Origin: Triatoma infestans | Lineage: Eukaryota; Arthropoda; Insecta; Hemiptera; Reduviidae | Length of the DNA stretch: 64,000 bases | Direction of reading: 5' to 3' | NCBI GenBank assembly: GCA_011037195.1 | Contig: JAAEAF010002648.1 | Span: 1-64,000 of the forward strand | Shown: in pieces, positions 38,701 to 47,869 of the stretch | Layout of the letters: every line of letters begins with the position of its first letter | Numbering within the stretch: the stretch's first letter is position 1 | Notes under the pieces: model-generated | The model's input: the letters and a program-made list of their open reading frames with translations, nothing else | The model's database searches: none | What the model was told of the DNA's origin: nothing | Made by a program: the position numbers and the translations under genes

Positions 38701-41700
38701 AGGTTAAAATCTGTTATGAAACACTCATAATACTTTCTCTTGCAATTCTCAACTCCTAAAAATTTTAATTATTCTCACTAGGGAGTTTTATCTTACATAA
38801 TTGCCGTTTATAGTACACCATTTATGATTTTATCCGTCGCAGCATGCTTCATTTTTGTGGTTCTGACCGGTTTTGAATTCTCATCCATTGTCAGAGTAAG
38901 GGTATTAATCAATTAGGGCAGAGAGATGACTTCAACTTAATGTTTATATCTTGCACCATACTGGTTTATTCAATGAAATGAAGTAAAATAGAAATTCATC
39001 TATTACAAACTTTGGCCGAAAACATATCCGATTTTTCATTGCTGATTCCCAAACAAATTTTAAGCTTGAAATGTTATTACTTTATGTGAGTTATGCTGTT
39101 CTAAAAAGAACTAGAGGTCCCAAATCGTGTTTTCCGGTGAGACCCAATGTTGAAATCTGATTTGAATGTAAAAAAAATTATTTATTTACATCTGTGTTAG
39201 CCAATATTGTCGGAAGTTGCATGTATCAAGTATTTTCGTATAAACAATTTTAATATAATATACACATAACTACTATTATATAAAAATTATAAAACAAAAA
39301 AGTTCTCTTCTAAATTAGAGGAAAGTAAAAACTAGAAATAACTGAAACCTAACTAATCTTATTATTTTCATAGTAATAATGATTAAAAGTATTCCTACTT
39401 ACATCATTACTATATGTACATATTATTATTATTATTATTATTCGTCGTCTCTGGGGAGGGACCAAAGCATACGCTTCAAACCCCCACTGGGCCCGTATAG
39501 CTACCCCAAATATATATGTATACTAAACTGACTTCATTTACTAGTTTTAAGTATTATATAAAGTTAATTATTTTAAACTGTCCTGATGATTTTTATTGAC
39601 TTTAAAGATCGTACAATCTTATTGCCGAGTTCACTCGATGTTGTTAAATAGCATAATTCAACAGTAAAAATAATAAAATAAGTAAGTTTTTGTATTTATT
39701 ATATTATTTTAAACTATTTTCCTTAACTAGTAAATCTGTTCGTTAGGTACAACAAATACTTTAAAAAGGAAACGCAAGGAGAAAAAACACAAAACTGGAA
39801 AGAAAAAGAAAAAAAGCAATACTAACGAAAATAAAGTTGACGATGAAAATAAAGGGAAGAGCTTACTGGAACTGTTAGAACTGGAAATGAGAGCGAAAGC
39901 TATACGATCTTTATTAAAGCAAGAAGAAGAAGAAGAGTTGGAGAAACACAAGAAACAAAACGAGGAATCCAAAAGTCATGAAGTGAATTCAGTCAGTTCA
40001 AAAGATGAGAAAGAAATTTCAAGATTAACTGAAAAACTAAAAAGTAATCATAAAAAGGATATTAAAAACAAGGATAAAAATATAATAAAAACAGAAGTTG
40101 AGAAAAAAGTTTGTGAAACCTCAGACTCACGACACTCTCCGAAGGAATATGTTACGAAATTGAATGAGGAAATAGGACAACAAAAGGACATAAATGAAGA
40201 ACATCAAAATTTAGCAATTAATGCCACAAATACTACCAGTAGTAATGAGAATTATGATTGGAATGCTGAGGAAGAAAAATTGATTTATGAAGATGATGAA
40301 TATGACAGTGATGATAAAGTAGAAAATGAAACAAATAAAGAAGAGGAAAAAAGTGAGGAAAACAGTAGAAGTAGTTGGGCAGAACGATGGCTTCAGAGCA
40401 AGGATGTAAAAAGAGTTGTTGCAACCAGCAAGATGTTGACAGTTGTCAGAAATAAAATGAAAAACACTTTACGTTCAGGTAGCAAGCAAACAAATACAGC
40501 AGTACAATCTATACAACCTGAAATGGAAGGTAGCGTTAAGGAATATGATACTTTACTTCAAATGCATGAGGCCGTTATAGCTTCTGCACAAATTAATAAA
40601 ATAAATAATACTTAATTTTAAATATTTATATTTTATATTATATATATGCGTGTACAAATAACAATTGAAAAGTTCTTCATTCTAGTCAGTCTTTTTTAAT
40701 TTGTATCATCCTAGCTTGAAATAACTAGAGTATCTTTTTTGTTTTGTTAATACTTTGGACCAATAAAAATAAATCAAAAGAATAGACAAAATACTAACAG
40801 TTGTCAGACAATACCCTCGTTTTTCCTTTAACTCTCTTTTTATTAAAAGCAAAAAAAAATCTGGAGTTAAAGCATTCTTAAAAAAATTTTATTGCACAAT
40901 TTGATATTTATAATTTCATATTAATAACTAGCCAATCACACTTTAGAAGTCAAGGTATCAAATGTGGGCGTTGTCCACACGATAATTCTAAATTTCTGAT
41001 TGGCCAACATACAACCTCATTACACACCTTCTTTTCTACACTGTGTTTGGCTAATTTTTATACTAATTATTTCTATGAAAAACCTAGTTTAAAATATTTT
41101 TACTAATTTTTCCCTCTGTAGGTATTTCATAAATTATAAAATTGTGCAATAAAAGTTTATGTGAAGGATCTATGACTGTCGGGTAGTGGTGTCAAAATGT
41201 ATTTTTTCTGAAGAAATCACTGAACCTGTTGCGTCCGCTTCTTCAGCAATTGTCCGGCGTTCTTGCAGAAGATGGACATAGCATTATTAAGTATTTTTGT
41301 TGCTTCCTGAATTACTGAATCGCTCTTATGATAACAACATTCCAACGAAAAATTGCCACTAATATAAAACTATACTCTGAGTGATGAGCAATCATATGGT
41401 CAACCGATTTTCTTTAAACTTGGAATCTTGGGAAAATACTTAATTCTGGTTAATATTATATAATAGATTATAGAATAGTATAAGAAACTAAAACAGCAGT
41501 TTAGAAGTAAACAATCCCACCCCACCCCCAAAAGCTACCTTAAATGAATTTTCCCGTAGAAACGTTTCAAATAAATGTTGTACTTTTTATATTGAGTTAA
41601 GGGAAAAATCGAAGCCATTTCGAGAAATAGCAAAAAACTTAAAAATCTCTTGAGTAAAGTGATACTTTCGGTTGAGGAATTTTAGCAATTACTTCCTGTC

Positions 41701-44700
41701 GGATCCCCGGTGATACCTACAAGAAATGTCAAGTTCTTGCAAGTTTAGTATTTGAGCTATGTTGTTCAATTAAATACATACTTTATATTGTTATAGGAAA
41801 TATTGCACTGCGACCTGAAAGATCTATTGGGATACCTGGAGCCTTCTCAGAGCACTGCCTAGGGGCGTGAGCTGTAGAGACCATAGAAAGAGAAAATCTA
41901 AGGGCAGCATCGCTGGACTCGAACCCGAAGCCTCCGCGTTGCTAGTCCAGCGCTACCATTGAGCTAATCCATACATACACAGACATACCGAGAGAGACAG
42001 AAATATTTCCTAAGGCCACTTTTTCGAACTCAGGAGACCTCAAAACGTATATTTCCGCTGAAAACTGGTTAGAAAATTTGGCACGACTGCAATACTTTAT
42101 CTTAGGGGAATAAGAGAAAGTGAAAAAGCTACAGGTGACAAAATTAATGACCCGAGCAGAAATAATCGGGTTACTCTATTTTGGGTACCACCATGATGGT
42201 CTAAAGTAACTGAGACGGCCGACAGTTTGGAAAGGTCTGCTGCAGTAATCATCTTTATGCAGTGCAATTAATTACGGCACTATGAGATCTTTGGCACTTA
42301 AGCTACCAGAGGAGATGATAGCGCAAAAAGAACTGGTTAGGAAAGCCCTCAACCTCATGAAGAGGAGGGGAGGTTTCTTATACTAGACTCATTGAGACAG
42401 GCACAATAAGCCTCTATGACTGCTGTGCTTTGATCATGACCCACCCCCTTTCTAATCTAATCTAATTTAATATTCTATGCACTATATTCTCTCATTTCAA
42501 AAAAAAATCAAAGCATTTATATCTAATCTTCAGTAATAAGGACCGAAACAAAACAATTCATTACATCCTGTACACTCACCAATCTGGTAAAGGAAGTCTG
42601 TCAGATGGAGGGGCGTTAGGATCCGCTTTTGTTTTTTTTCCAAATGGTGTATCTTTTTTAGGTTTTTTCTTTTTTGGTTTATCACCACCCGCGGTTTCTG
42701 CTTCTGCTTCTTCGTCATCATCCACAGTGGCTATCTGATAATCAGGTTCCTTAGGCATTCCATAAAATACTCGAGCTTTGTTATCTAAAAACAGTATGTA
42801 TATCATTTTATTTTTTCCGGCCTATGAAACAAAATCTTACTTAAAAGAAAAAATAAGAAACAACAGCTTTCATTTTTTTACACCTTCAATTGGTTTAAGC
42901 CGTTTTGGGTTCCGGTCCCATGTTTGTATAACAAAGTTTCTAAATTTGATAAATAATTTATTTTCTGGAATACAATCAAATTTTACATAAATTTATTGAT
43001 TGCTTTATCAGGTTCTATGTACCAAACACTAACAGTCTGTCACACTGTGGATAGATAATACGATATATAGATATGCCACACTGAATTATAGATTTTTTTT
43101 ACGATATCAGCCTTTGGAAGGTTTTATTTTTAATAGCCTTGAATATACAAGTACGGCAGCATTTGTTTATCTGATGTTTTTTAGCTAAGCAATGAAGCAG
43201 TTTCTGACAAGATATTTGATTAAAAAAAAAATACTAATTTACATAAATTTTTAGTATCAATTTTAGGGAAGGGTTAGCGTACTGGACTCCCACGCGGAAG
43301 ACTCGGGTTCGAGTCCGCTGCGCTGCCCTTAGATTTTTTTCTTCCTAGGAGCCTCTACAGCTCACTGTCCGGTGATGGACAGTGTTGTCTGTAACGAGAG
43401 AACACTTCCGGAGGCCGGCAGTGCACAGAGAAGGCTCTGGGCGCCAATGACCATAGATGTTGTCGCCTTAAATTGTAAAAAAAAAAAAATCAGTTTTTAA
43501 ATGACTGTGTGCAGCGCCCGCTCTAGCGGTGACCGCCCCGGGCAAAAAGACAAATTGTCGCCCCTTAAGAATATATATATATATTTTCAGCAAGTCTATG
43601 CATGTTTAAATAGAAGTCGAAGCAGCGCTCTAGCTCGCGTGCTAATGCTTTTCTGTTTAGAGAAGTATATGCGTGTTCAAACAAGTTCAAGCACCGTCCT
43701 TTACAAATTATGCGTTAATTTTTCAATAATAGTGTAAATATTTTCAGCTTTTAGACATAAACAATATAAATACGCTGCGCATTGCAAATTTTTAGCAAAC
43801 GAAAAAATCGACATGCGAAATTTGCTATTGAGTACATATCACATCAATATTTTTCTCACACTTACAGCCAAAATAGCGCCCCGGACAAATGTCCGGGTTT
43901 CCCGCCCCTAGAGCGGGCGCTGCTGTATGAGGTAAAAAATGGCTAGTACTTTTTCATTTTTCACCTTGCACATAAACTTTCACCAACTTTCTAGTTGGAC
44001 AAAATGTCGCAGACTTAAGCGATAGCATTTTCTTCTTGCAATTAAAGTAAAATGTTCTTGCTATTTAAAAAAAAAAGTTTTAATTGCTATTCCCATAAAT
44101 ATTATCCCATTCTTTCAAACTTTTTTTCTATTGGGCACTTGGGTGTTACTTTGAAACACTTTATTTTATTTAATGATAATGGAGCTGAATCTTGCTTGAA
44201 ATTTGCTGTGATATGAGTTGTTATAAAATGCCACAATTTACAATTTTTATCTATACTTTATAGCAATAAAGTTTAATAATACTATGGCAAACAAAACCAA
44301 TAATAATTTAAAATGTTCTCCTTTTCTTTTTATTAATTAATTTAGTTGAGTGATTTTGAGAAAAGTTATGTATTAAGGGTTAAAAGGTAACATTTAAAAG
44401 TGGCCATGCAATGAGATACATTAAAAAATTAGTAGTTGTTGTGGTGGTTGGTTCCGCAGAGCTGGAAAGCATCAGAGACATTTTCCGTGGTAGCCTGCTT
44501 CATTTTGTGGTCATCGACCTGTTTCGAGCGTTCGCCCATCTTCAGGATGCGTTTTTCAGACAGTGTGACAACACGGACTTGCTCAGAGCAAACTTAGTTT
44601 TTCACACTAACTCAGTGTGCAAGTCTGTGTTATCACACTGTCTGAAAAACGCATCCTGAAGATGGGCGAACGCCCGAAACCGGTCGATGACCACAAAATG

Positions 44701-46488
44701 AAGCAGGCTACCACGGAAAATGTCTCTGAAAATTAGTAGTGTTTGCTAATATTATTAATAGTAGTATGCCTTTTGTTATAATAACTTGTGACGAATTTTG
44801 TTCTTGAGGCTTCTTCAAATTCAAACATAATTTTCGTTACATGTTAAATAGCTAAACATATAATTCTCAAATATTACACAGAGTGGTGGCTGAATGGGGC
44901 TATTCTTGACCAGCCACTCTGTATGATGAATGTTCTTCAGCACTGTAACGTAGTTATATGTTCCCTGCTTTCAAATTGTTGTACGATCAATTTTACATAC
45001 ACGTAGGTAATATTTCCCAAAATGGCTAAAAATCTGTCCCTGGTTCTAATACTTCTTTAACTGTATGTAAGACTGCTTTGATAATATCAGACAGAGATTG
45101 TTTCAGAGACTGTTTTAGGTACCACAGCATATAATTCCTACTTTCAATAACAAAATGCACAACATTTTAATGTTTTTTCTCTTCCTGAACAAGAAATTAA
45201 TTCATTTGCAGCCAGAAACTGTCACCGAAAAATGCGTGAAATAACGAAGTAAGTTGAACAGCGAACATATTAATAATGAATATTCTAGAAAAGTGTTATT
45301 ATCATATAATGAATATTATATTAATTTATAATAAGAGTTTCCACCTTGTCGTGTAGCTTCTCCGATAACAGATCCCGACACAGAGTCAATCTGCTGCTTT
45401 GTCCTCGAAACTCCTTCATACATATCAAAATAGAGATGTTCCTGAATTATATTTAGTATTATACTCTGATTCTTTTCCTGAAGATGACGCTTAAGTGTTG
45501 CTAGTGTATCACGCGACATCCTTATAATAAATTCATTTGACCTAAAGTAAAAAAAAATTAATGAATTTTTCTCATGGACTTGACAGTCAAATATGAAGAT
45601 AAGTAACCTACCAAATCATAATCATGTTTCAGAGGTTTATTTAATATTTCAACAGATTTTTTTGAGGAATGTACTAAATGTTTGTAAAAACTTCATTTTC
45701 GCTTTCGTCATATTAAGTAGTAATTGTATCCCCCCTCAAAAAAAAAAAAACACTAGATAACTTAATTCATTATTATTTTTTAATTTCTGCAAGATATTTA
45801 ACTACAATACTCACTTGAAAGTATCTGTTATTTCATTATCTATCATCTGATCTCTATTAGTAACTTGTGAAAGTCTTCTCAGGTCGTGTTGGTAGTAATG
45901 TTCCTGATCTTTACCGAATCTTTCCATTAATCTGATAGCTTGTTTTTCGTGTTTATTATAAACCAGCTCGAGATACATATGAACGAATACAGGATATAGT
46001 ATCATCCCTAATTCATGCTAAAATGTTCGATAATCACTTTCATTAAATTATTTGCATTCTTAACTGCTAAACTATAAGAAATAAAAATAGTAAACCTTAT
46101 AAACGTCCAAGGAACCATCAACAAATTTTTTGAGATCCATATAAGCTTCTTCATACTGATCTGGATTTCCTTCGCTTTTGTAAGTTGATAGGACGTTGCT
46201 GACTTCAGAATCTGCACCAGTTGTCGCAGATACATCAGTTAGCTTTGCTTCACGTTTTAAAAGATCCTCAGTTTCCTTAGTTAAAACGATTACAAAACAA
46301 AAACAGAACTATTAGAATATCTTTACAAAGGGAACAATATTTAAAAAGAAGTCTATGTTTACCTTTAGATTGTATTTCCGCAACACTTGAAGCACAGCTA
46401 ATAGAGTGTTTTTATCAGGTTCCGAATTGGGTTCATTTTTAATTTCTTTATTGTTTTGAAAAGGTTTTACATCGTCATTCACTTCCAT
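23781..46488 (-). CDS. Taf5: TAF5, transcription initiation factor TFIID subunit 5
   Basis: TAF5 is a scaffold of TFIID and SAGA that holds histone-fold TAFs in the nucleus. Twelve minus-strand exons join in frame with GT-AG sites: 46488-46363, 46275-46096, 46017-45815, 45541-45345, 42784-42580, 30097-29978, 29898-29753, 27300-27163, 27072-26879, 26761-26648, 26520-26343, 23998-23781. They give 672 residues plus a stop, close to insect TAF5 length. Residues 28-55 resemble a LisH helix pair ([13 protein letters not shown]). About 60-235 is the TAF5 N-terminal domain ([28 protein letters not shown]). An acidic-lysine linker with [10 protein letters not shown] follows. WD40 repeats fill about 330-645, with [20 protein letters not shown] and DRTVRLWD diagnostic. 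The start is the ATG opening [10 protein letters not shown]. Intron 5 (12.5 kb) contains the CAAP1 gene on the other strand. No disruption was seen. Confidence 0.95.
24160..25000 (+). repeat. dispersed ~1-kb repeat family, copy in TAF5 intron 11
   Basis: This copy has the family phrases TTTCTCGAAAAC, TTGAAGAAAATCAGTTAACC, TGCAACTTTACTTTC and a 3' portion with CACACAGATTTTTTAC. The same phrases in the same order recur at 28360-29060, 32280-33370 and 61690-62345 (plus), and 60240-60500, 41370-41690 and 30240-30620 (minus). No long ORF or terminal repeat is visible. Its class is unknown. Confidence 0.6.
25727..25765 (-). ncRNA. hammerhead-ribozyme-like motif in TAF5 intron 11
   Basis: On the minus strand: CTGACGA (25761-25755), one T, hairpin AGAT-GAGA-ATCT (25753-25742), GAAAC (25741-25737), CGGTC ending at 25732, then AGAAC. 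All core boxes are intact and stem II is closed by a GNRA-type loop. Stem III would be the palindrome ACCGGT. Stem I is weak (A-U, G-C only). Upstream on the same strand is GTTGAAGTCATCTCTCTAC, the same leader found before the motifs at 52320, 57596 and 38897. Confidence 0.5.
27881..27952 (+). repeat. tRNA-Ser-like relic, possibly a SINE head
   Basis: A degenerate tRNA-like stretch: GTCGCTTGAGTG resembles an A box, CTTGAAA resembles the anticodon loop of tRNA-Ser(UGA), and TAGTTCAAATCC a B box. A long variable arm could fit between them. The acceptor ends do not pair, so it is not a functional tRNA gene. It lies in TAF5 intron 7. Confidence 0.35.
28360..29060 (+). repeat. dispersed ~1-kb repeat family, copy in TAF5 intron 7
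   Basis: It shares CCTATTCACTATT, GAACAGTAGCGTTAAGC, AATTTGAATAAAATTGGTTAACC and GAAGTGCAATTTCAC with the copy at 24160-25000, in the same order. It is diverged and non-coding. Confidence 0.6.
31046..40615 (+). CDS. CAAP1: CAAP1 homologue, nested antisense in TAF5 intron 5
   Basis: Six plus-strand exons join in frame with GT-AG sites: 31046-31171, 31251-31335, 31406-31441, 31671-31713, 31790-31899, 39747-40615. They give 422 residues plus TAA. Residues 1-70 resemble the N-terminal CAAP1 domain ([20 protein letters not shown], then [16 protein letters not shown]). A lysine-rich block follows ([17 protein letters not shown], about 140-156). Residues 173-191 carry the family signature [19 protein letters not shown]. 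The rest is acidic, Glu/Lys-rich and probably disordered or coiled-coil. In vertebrates CAAP1 is described as a caspase activity and apoptosis inhibitor; the mechanism in insects is not something I can infer. The whole gene lies within one intron of TAF5 on the opposite strand, so the two primary transcripts are complementary over this span. Its own last intron is 7.8 kb and full of transposons. Confidence 0.85.
32280..33370 (+). repeat. dispersed ~1-kb repeat family, copy in CAAP1 intron 5
   Basis: The copy contains TTTCTTTAAACTTGGAAAT, two tandem variants of a GGGGTGGG-containing block (32920-32945, 33045-33065), TTTCTCGAAAACG, GACCGGAAGTGGGACTTTAC and TTTCACACCAGATTTTTTAC near 33340. The same phrases occur in the other copies. 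Short open frames on both strands (32494-32857) are part of the repeat and not genes. Confidence 0.6.
33985..34060 (+). repeat. hammerhead-like repeat, decayed
   Basis: CCGAAGA (33993-33999), a hairpin with GACAA...TTTGCC, GAAACTTCGGTG and then TTTGTTTTTCTGATC. It belongs with the copies at 5516-5550 and 60795-61003. The U4 and GUC positions are changed, so it is presumably inactive. Confidence 0.45.
34428..34465 (-). repeat. hammerhead-like repeat, decayed
   Basis: The minus strand reads ATGGATG, GAATCTGAAACCAGTCAGG, matching the right half of the copies at 25732 and 38865. The left CTGANGA box is lost. Confidence 0.35.
34780..35288 (-). mobile_element. old LINE, part 1 (RT catalytic region and downstream)
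   Basis: On the minus strand, a broken frame reads [17 protein letters not shown], then a degenerate [17 protein letters not shown], then [16 protein letters not shown], the RT catalytic box, is encoded at 35129-35118. Further downstream come [10 protein letters not shown] and [20 protein letters not shown], typical of jockey/I-group elements. The reading continues on the far side of the RTE insertion at 38445-38560, so one older LINE was split. Confidence 0.7.
35289..38444 (-). mobile_element. RTE-type LINE inserted in an older LINE, 11-bp target duplication
   Basis: CAAGGTAATTA flanks the element at 35289-35299 and 38434-38444. Reading on the minus strand from 38433, a 5' leader precedes an endonuclease frame from about 38239 ([16 protein letters not shown], then [19 protein letters not shown], then [13 protein letters not shown] near 37760). 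Next is a basic linker (37284-37039). Reverse transcriptase pieces cover 36900-36100 ([13 protein letters not shown] near 36750; the palm region is frameshifted). A C-terminal arm with a basic ARKKGRL block lies near 35450. Stops and frameshifts break it into at least five frames, so it is not active. It sits in CAAP1 intron 5. Confidence 0.85.
38445..38560 (-). mobile_element. old LINE, part 2 (upstream of the RTE insertion)
   Basis: The minus strand reads [20 protein letters not shown] then [10 protein letters not shown], the RT palm segment that should directly precede the part at 35288. Together with the 11-bp duplication this shows the order of insertion. Confidence 0.65.
38862..38940 (-). 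repeat. hammerhead-like repeat with leader
   Basis: On the minus strand, GTTGAAGTCATCTCTCTGC is followed by CTGACAATGGATGAGAATTC and AAAACCGGTCAGAACC. The box G8 is changed to A and GAAA to AAAA, so the core is damaged, but layout and leader match the copies at 25732 and 52320. Confidence 0.45.
40762..40767 (+). terminator. candidate polyadenylation signal of CAAP1
   Basis: AATAAA lies 147 bases after the CAAP1 stop codon, in an AT-rich stretch. No transcript data support the choice. Confidence 0.4.
41370..41690 (-). repeat. dispersed ~1-kb repeat family, inverted partial copy
   Basis: On the minus strand this has CGAAAGTATCACTTTACTC, TTGCTATTTCTCGAAATGG and a GGGGTGGGGTGGG block, the same order as the plus-strand copy at 32760-33100. 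It lies in TAF5 intron 5. Confidence 0.5.
41800..41970 (-). mobile_element. tRNA-derived SINE
   Basis: On the minus strand, the head (41970-41908) has the A box TAGCTCAATGGTAG (41966-41953) and B box GGTTCGAGTCC (41925-41915), the internal RNA polymerase III promoter. The body that follows (TGCCCTTAGATTTT, CTCTACAGCTCAC, GAGAAGGCTC) is shared with the SINE at 43265-43489. The tRNA-like head does not continue into a normal acceptor stem, so this is not a tRNA gene. Confidence 0.75.
42130..42330 (+). mobile_element. LINE RNase H fragment
   Basis: A plus-strand frame reads NRVTLFWVP, then (after one stop) [13 protein letters not shown]. This matches the RNase H ending seen in R1/I-group LINEs (VPGH...GNE.AD..A). 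Short and interrupted. It lies in TAF5 intron 5. Confidence 0.5.
43265..43489 (+). mobile_element. tRNA-derived SINE with A-tail
   Basis: Head: GGTTAGCGTACTGGA (A-box-like) and GGTTCGAGTCC (B box, 43306-43316). Body: TGCCCTTAGATTTTTTTC, CTCTACAGCTCACTG, CAGAGAAGGCTCTGGG. It ends in an A-run (43477-43489). Head and body match the minus-strand SINE at 41800-41970, so they form one family. It lies in TAF5 intron 4. Confidence 0.75.
43512..43922. mobile_element. MITE with CAG...CTG terminal inverted repeats
   Basis: CAGCGCCCGCTCTAG (43512-43526) is the reverse complement of CTAGAGCGGGCGCTG (43908-43922). GC-rich subterminal blocks frame an AT-rich, non-coding interior. The termini look hAT-like. 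The flanks CTGTGTG and CTGTATG are a possible imperfect duplication, one mismatch in seven, which does not prove the class. Confidence 0.65.
44512..44549 (-). ncRNA. hammerhead-ribozyme-like motif, left arm
   Basis: On the minus strand: CATC (44549-44546), CTGAAGA (44545-44539), T, hairpin GGGC-GAAC-GCTC with one G-U pair, GAAAC (44525-44521), AGGTC, then GATG (44515-44512) pairing with CATC. The predicted cut is after C44516. The core boxes are intact, apart from the one extra base before stem II. Confidence 0.55.
44652..44689 (+). ncRNA. hammerhead-ribozyme-like motif, right arm
   Basis: CATC (44652-44655), CTGAAGA (44656-44662), T, hairpin GGGC-GAAC-GCCC (44664-44675), GAAAC (44676-44680), CGGTC (to 44685), then GATG (44686-44689) pairing with CATC. 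Stem III is the palindrome ACCGGT with no loop, which suits dimer formation by two cores, as described for hammerheads with very short stem III. One extra base precedes stem II. Confidence 0.6.
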
Positions 46489-47869
46489 GACAATATTTTA
46501 GAATAGACAAAATTACTCAAATAAATTACTTTAAAAACATAAATCAAGGCAAAGTATTAGATATGTTAATATATAATGCAGTATCCTGCCTTCAGCAGGA
46601 TATAGGATGACTGCTATATTGTTTTTAGTAAGCAGAGGTCCAGTAAATTTGATACAACTATACTGTTTACGGGGAGTAGAGAGGTTTACTATTATAACCC
46701 CCTCTCTCTTACAACCTACGAAGAGGTTTCTAAGGTTTGTAGTGTAATTATCGATATTTCTGTAAATCTACTGTGAATATCACTGCAGGCTGTAACAGTA
46801 ATTCTATATTACCGCAAATTACTTAAATAAGTATATTATTTTCTCTTACTCCTAATAAGAGGAAGTATTTACTTTTTCTAGTTAAATGTGATGTTCCTAA
46901 AGATTGTGAGTTTATATATTATCATAGGCAGTTGGTTTTATTTTATTCCTATGTACTTGAGAATATCAGTCTAATTAAATTAGCCTCAATTTTGGGTGAT
47001 TTCTTAAAGTCGTAGTGTTGAAAATTATAACATTTGTTTTTAACCTTGAATGAAAAAAAAGTACTTCTTTTAATCTAGTATTCCTTTAACTGCTAGATGC
47101 AATATACTATTGCAATAATTTAATTGGGATTATTAATGGATTAGGTAAAATATGATGGGGTGATAAAGTAAAAGATATACAGACTGGAAATACTTTTTTA
47201 CTTTAAAGGTTTTGGGTAAGGACATTTACAGAAGAATACTTTTTAATTTACTGTGTAAAAGTAATATGTTTGCTGAAAAGTCCTGTAAAAGCTAATGCCC
47301 AGAGAATCTTATCTTTTCATTATTTTATGTTGCTTAATGAAAATTAGGCTTTTTACTTAACATGCCTTTTTATAGATCAAAAGTTGACCAGAACTTTTTT
47401 TCTATAAAATAGGATGATCAGTATTAGATATTTTTGCTTTAGCAATAAGCATAAAAATTGAACCTTATTATTAAATCAAATGTAAATGACATAAATCTTA
47501 AATCATGCCAATAAATCTCAATTTTTTTAAAACTGAATCATTTCGTTGGTGGGGGCATACTTTTTAGTTAATTGGAATAACGAAATTTTACATCTAACTA
47601 CTTAAAATAAAGTCAAAACCTTAAAAACATAGGTATATTTAACCATTCAATTAAAGTCCATTAGAAAATTTTAATTTTGAGTTTATTTAGAAACTTTAAC
47701 AATTTTTTGTCTTAATAAAATTTTTAACATTATCCAATAACCGAACTTGCTATATAGTGGGCATTGAGCACATGCGCATCCAACTGACATCTGAGGCGAA
47801 TGAATCTACCGTCACTGCTGAGTGGAGATCTAAGGACTGTGTTGGTGATAAGTTGCTCGGGAAGTCATC
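46489..47869. promoter_or_regulatory. head-to-head promoter region of TAF5 and HADHA
   Basis: 1381 bases separate the two start codons, and both genes are read outward. The stretch has no coding exon or recognisable transposon, unlike the introns around it. A GC-richer part at 47760-47869 probably holds HADHA's 5' UTR and start site. I cannot point to a specific core promoter element. Confidence 0.5.

Larger units (their letters stand above)
44425..44740 (+). mobile_element. foldback element with two inverted hammerhead-like motifs and 12-bp target duplication
   Basis: AAAATTAGTAGT occurs at 44425-44436 and 44729-44740 around a 292-bp element. Arms 44474-44582 and 44619-44727 are near-perfect inverted copies with a 36-bp loop. 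The left margin GGTTCCGCAGAGCTGGAAAG and the end TCTCTGA match the copy at 22241-22480. Each arm contains a complete hammerhead-like core, pointing outward. It lies in TAF5 intron 4. Confidence 0.8.

Noticed and set aside
41908..41970. Possible tRNA gene
   Set aside because: A and B boxes are present, but the acceptor and anticodon stems do not pair, and the body is shared with a SINE at 43265.
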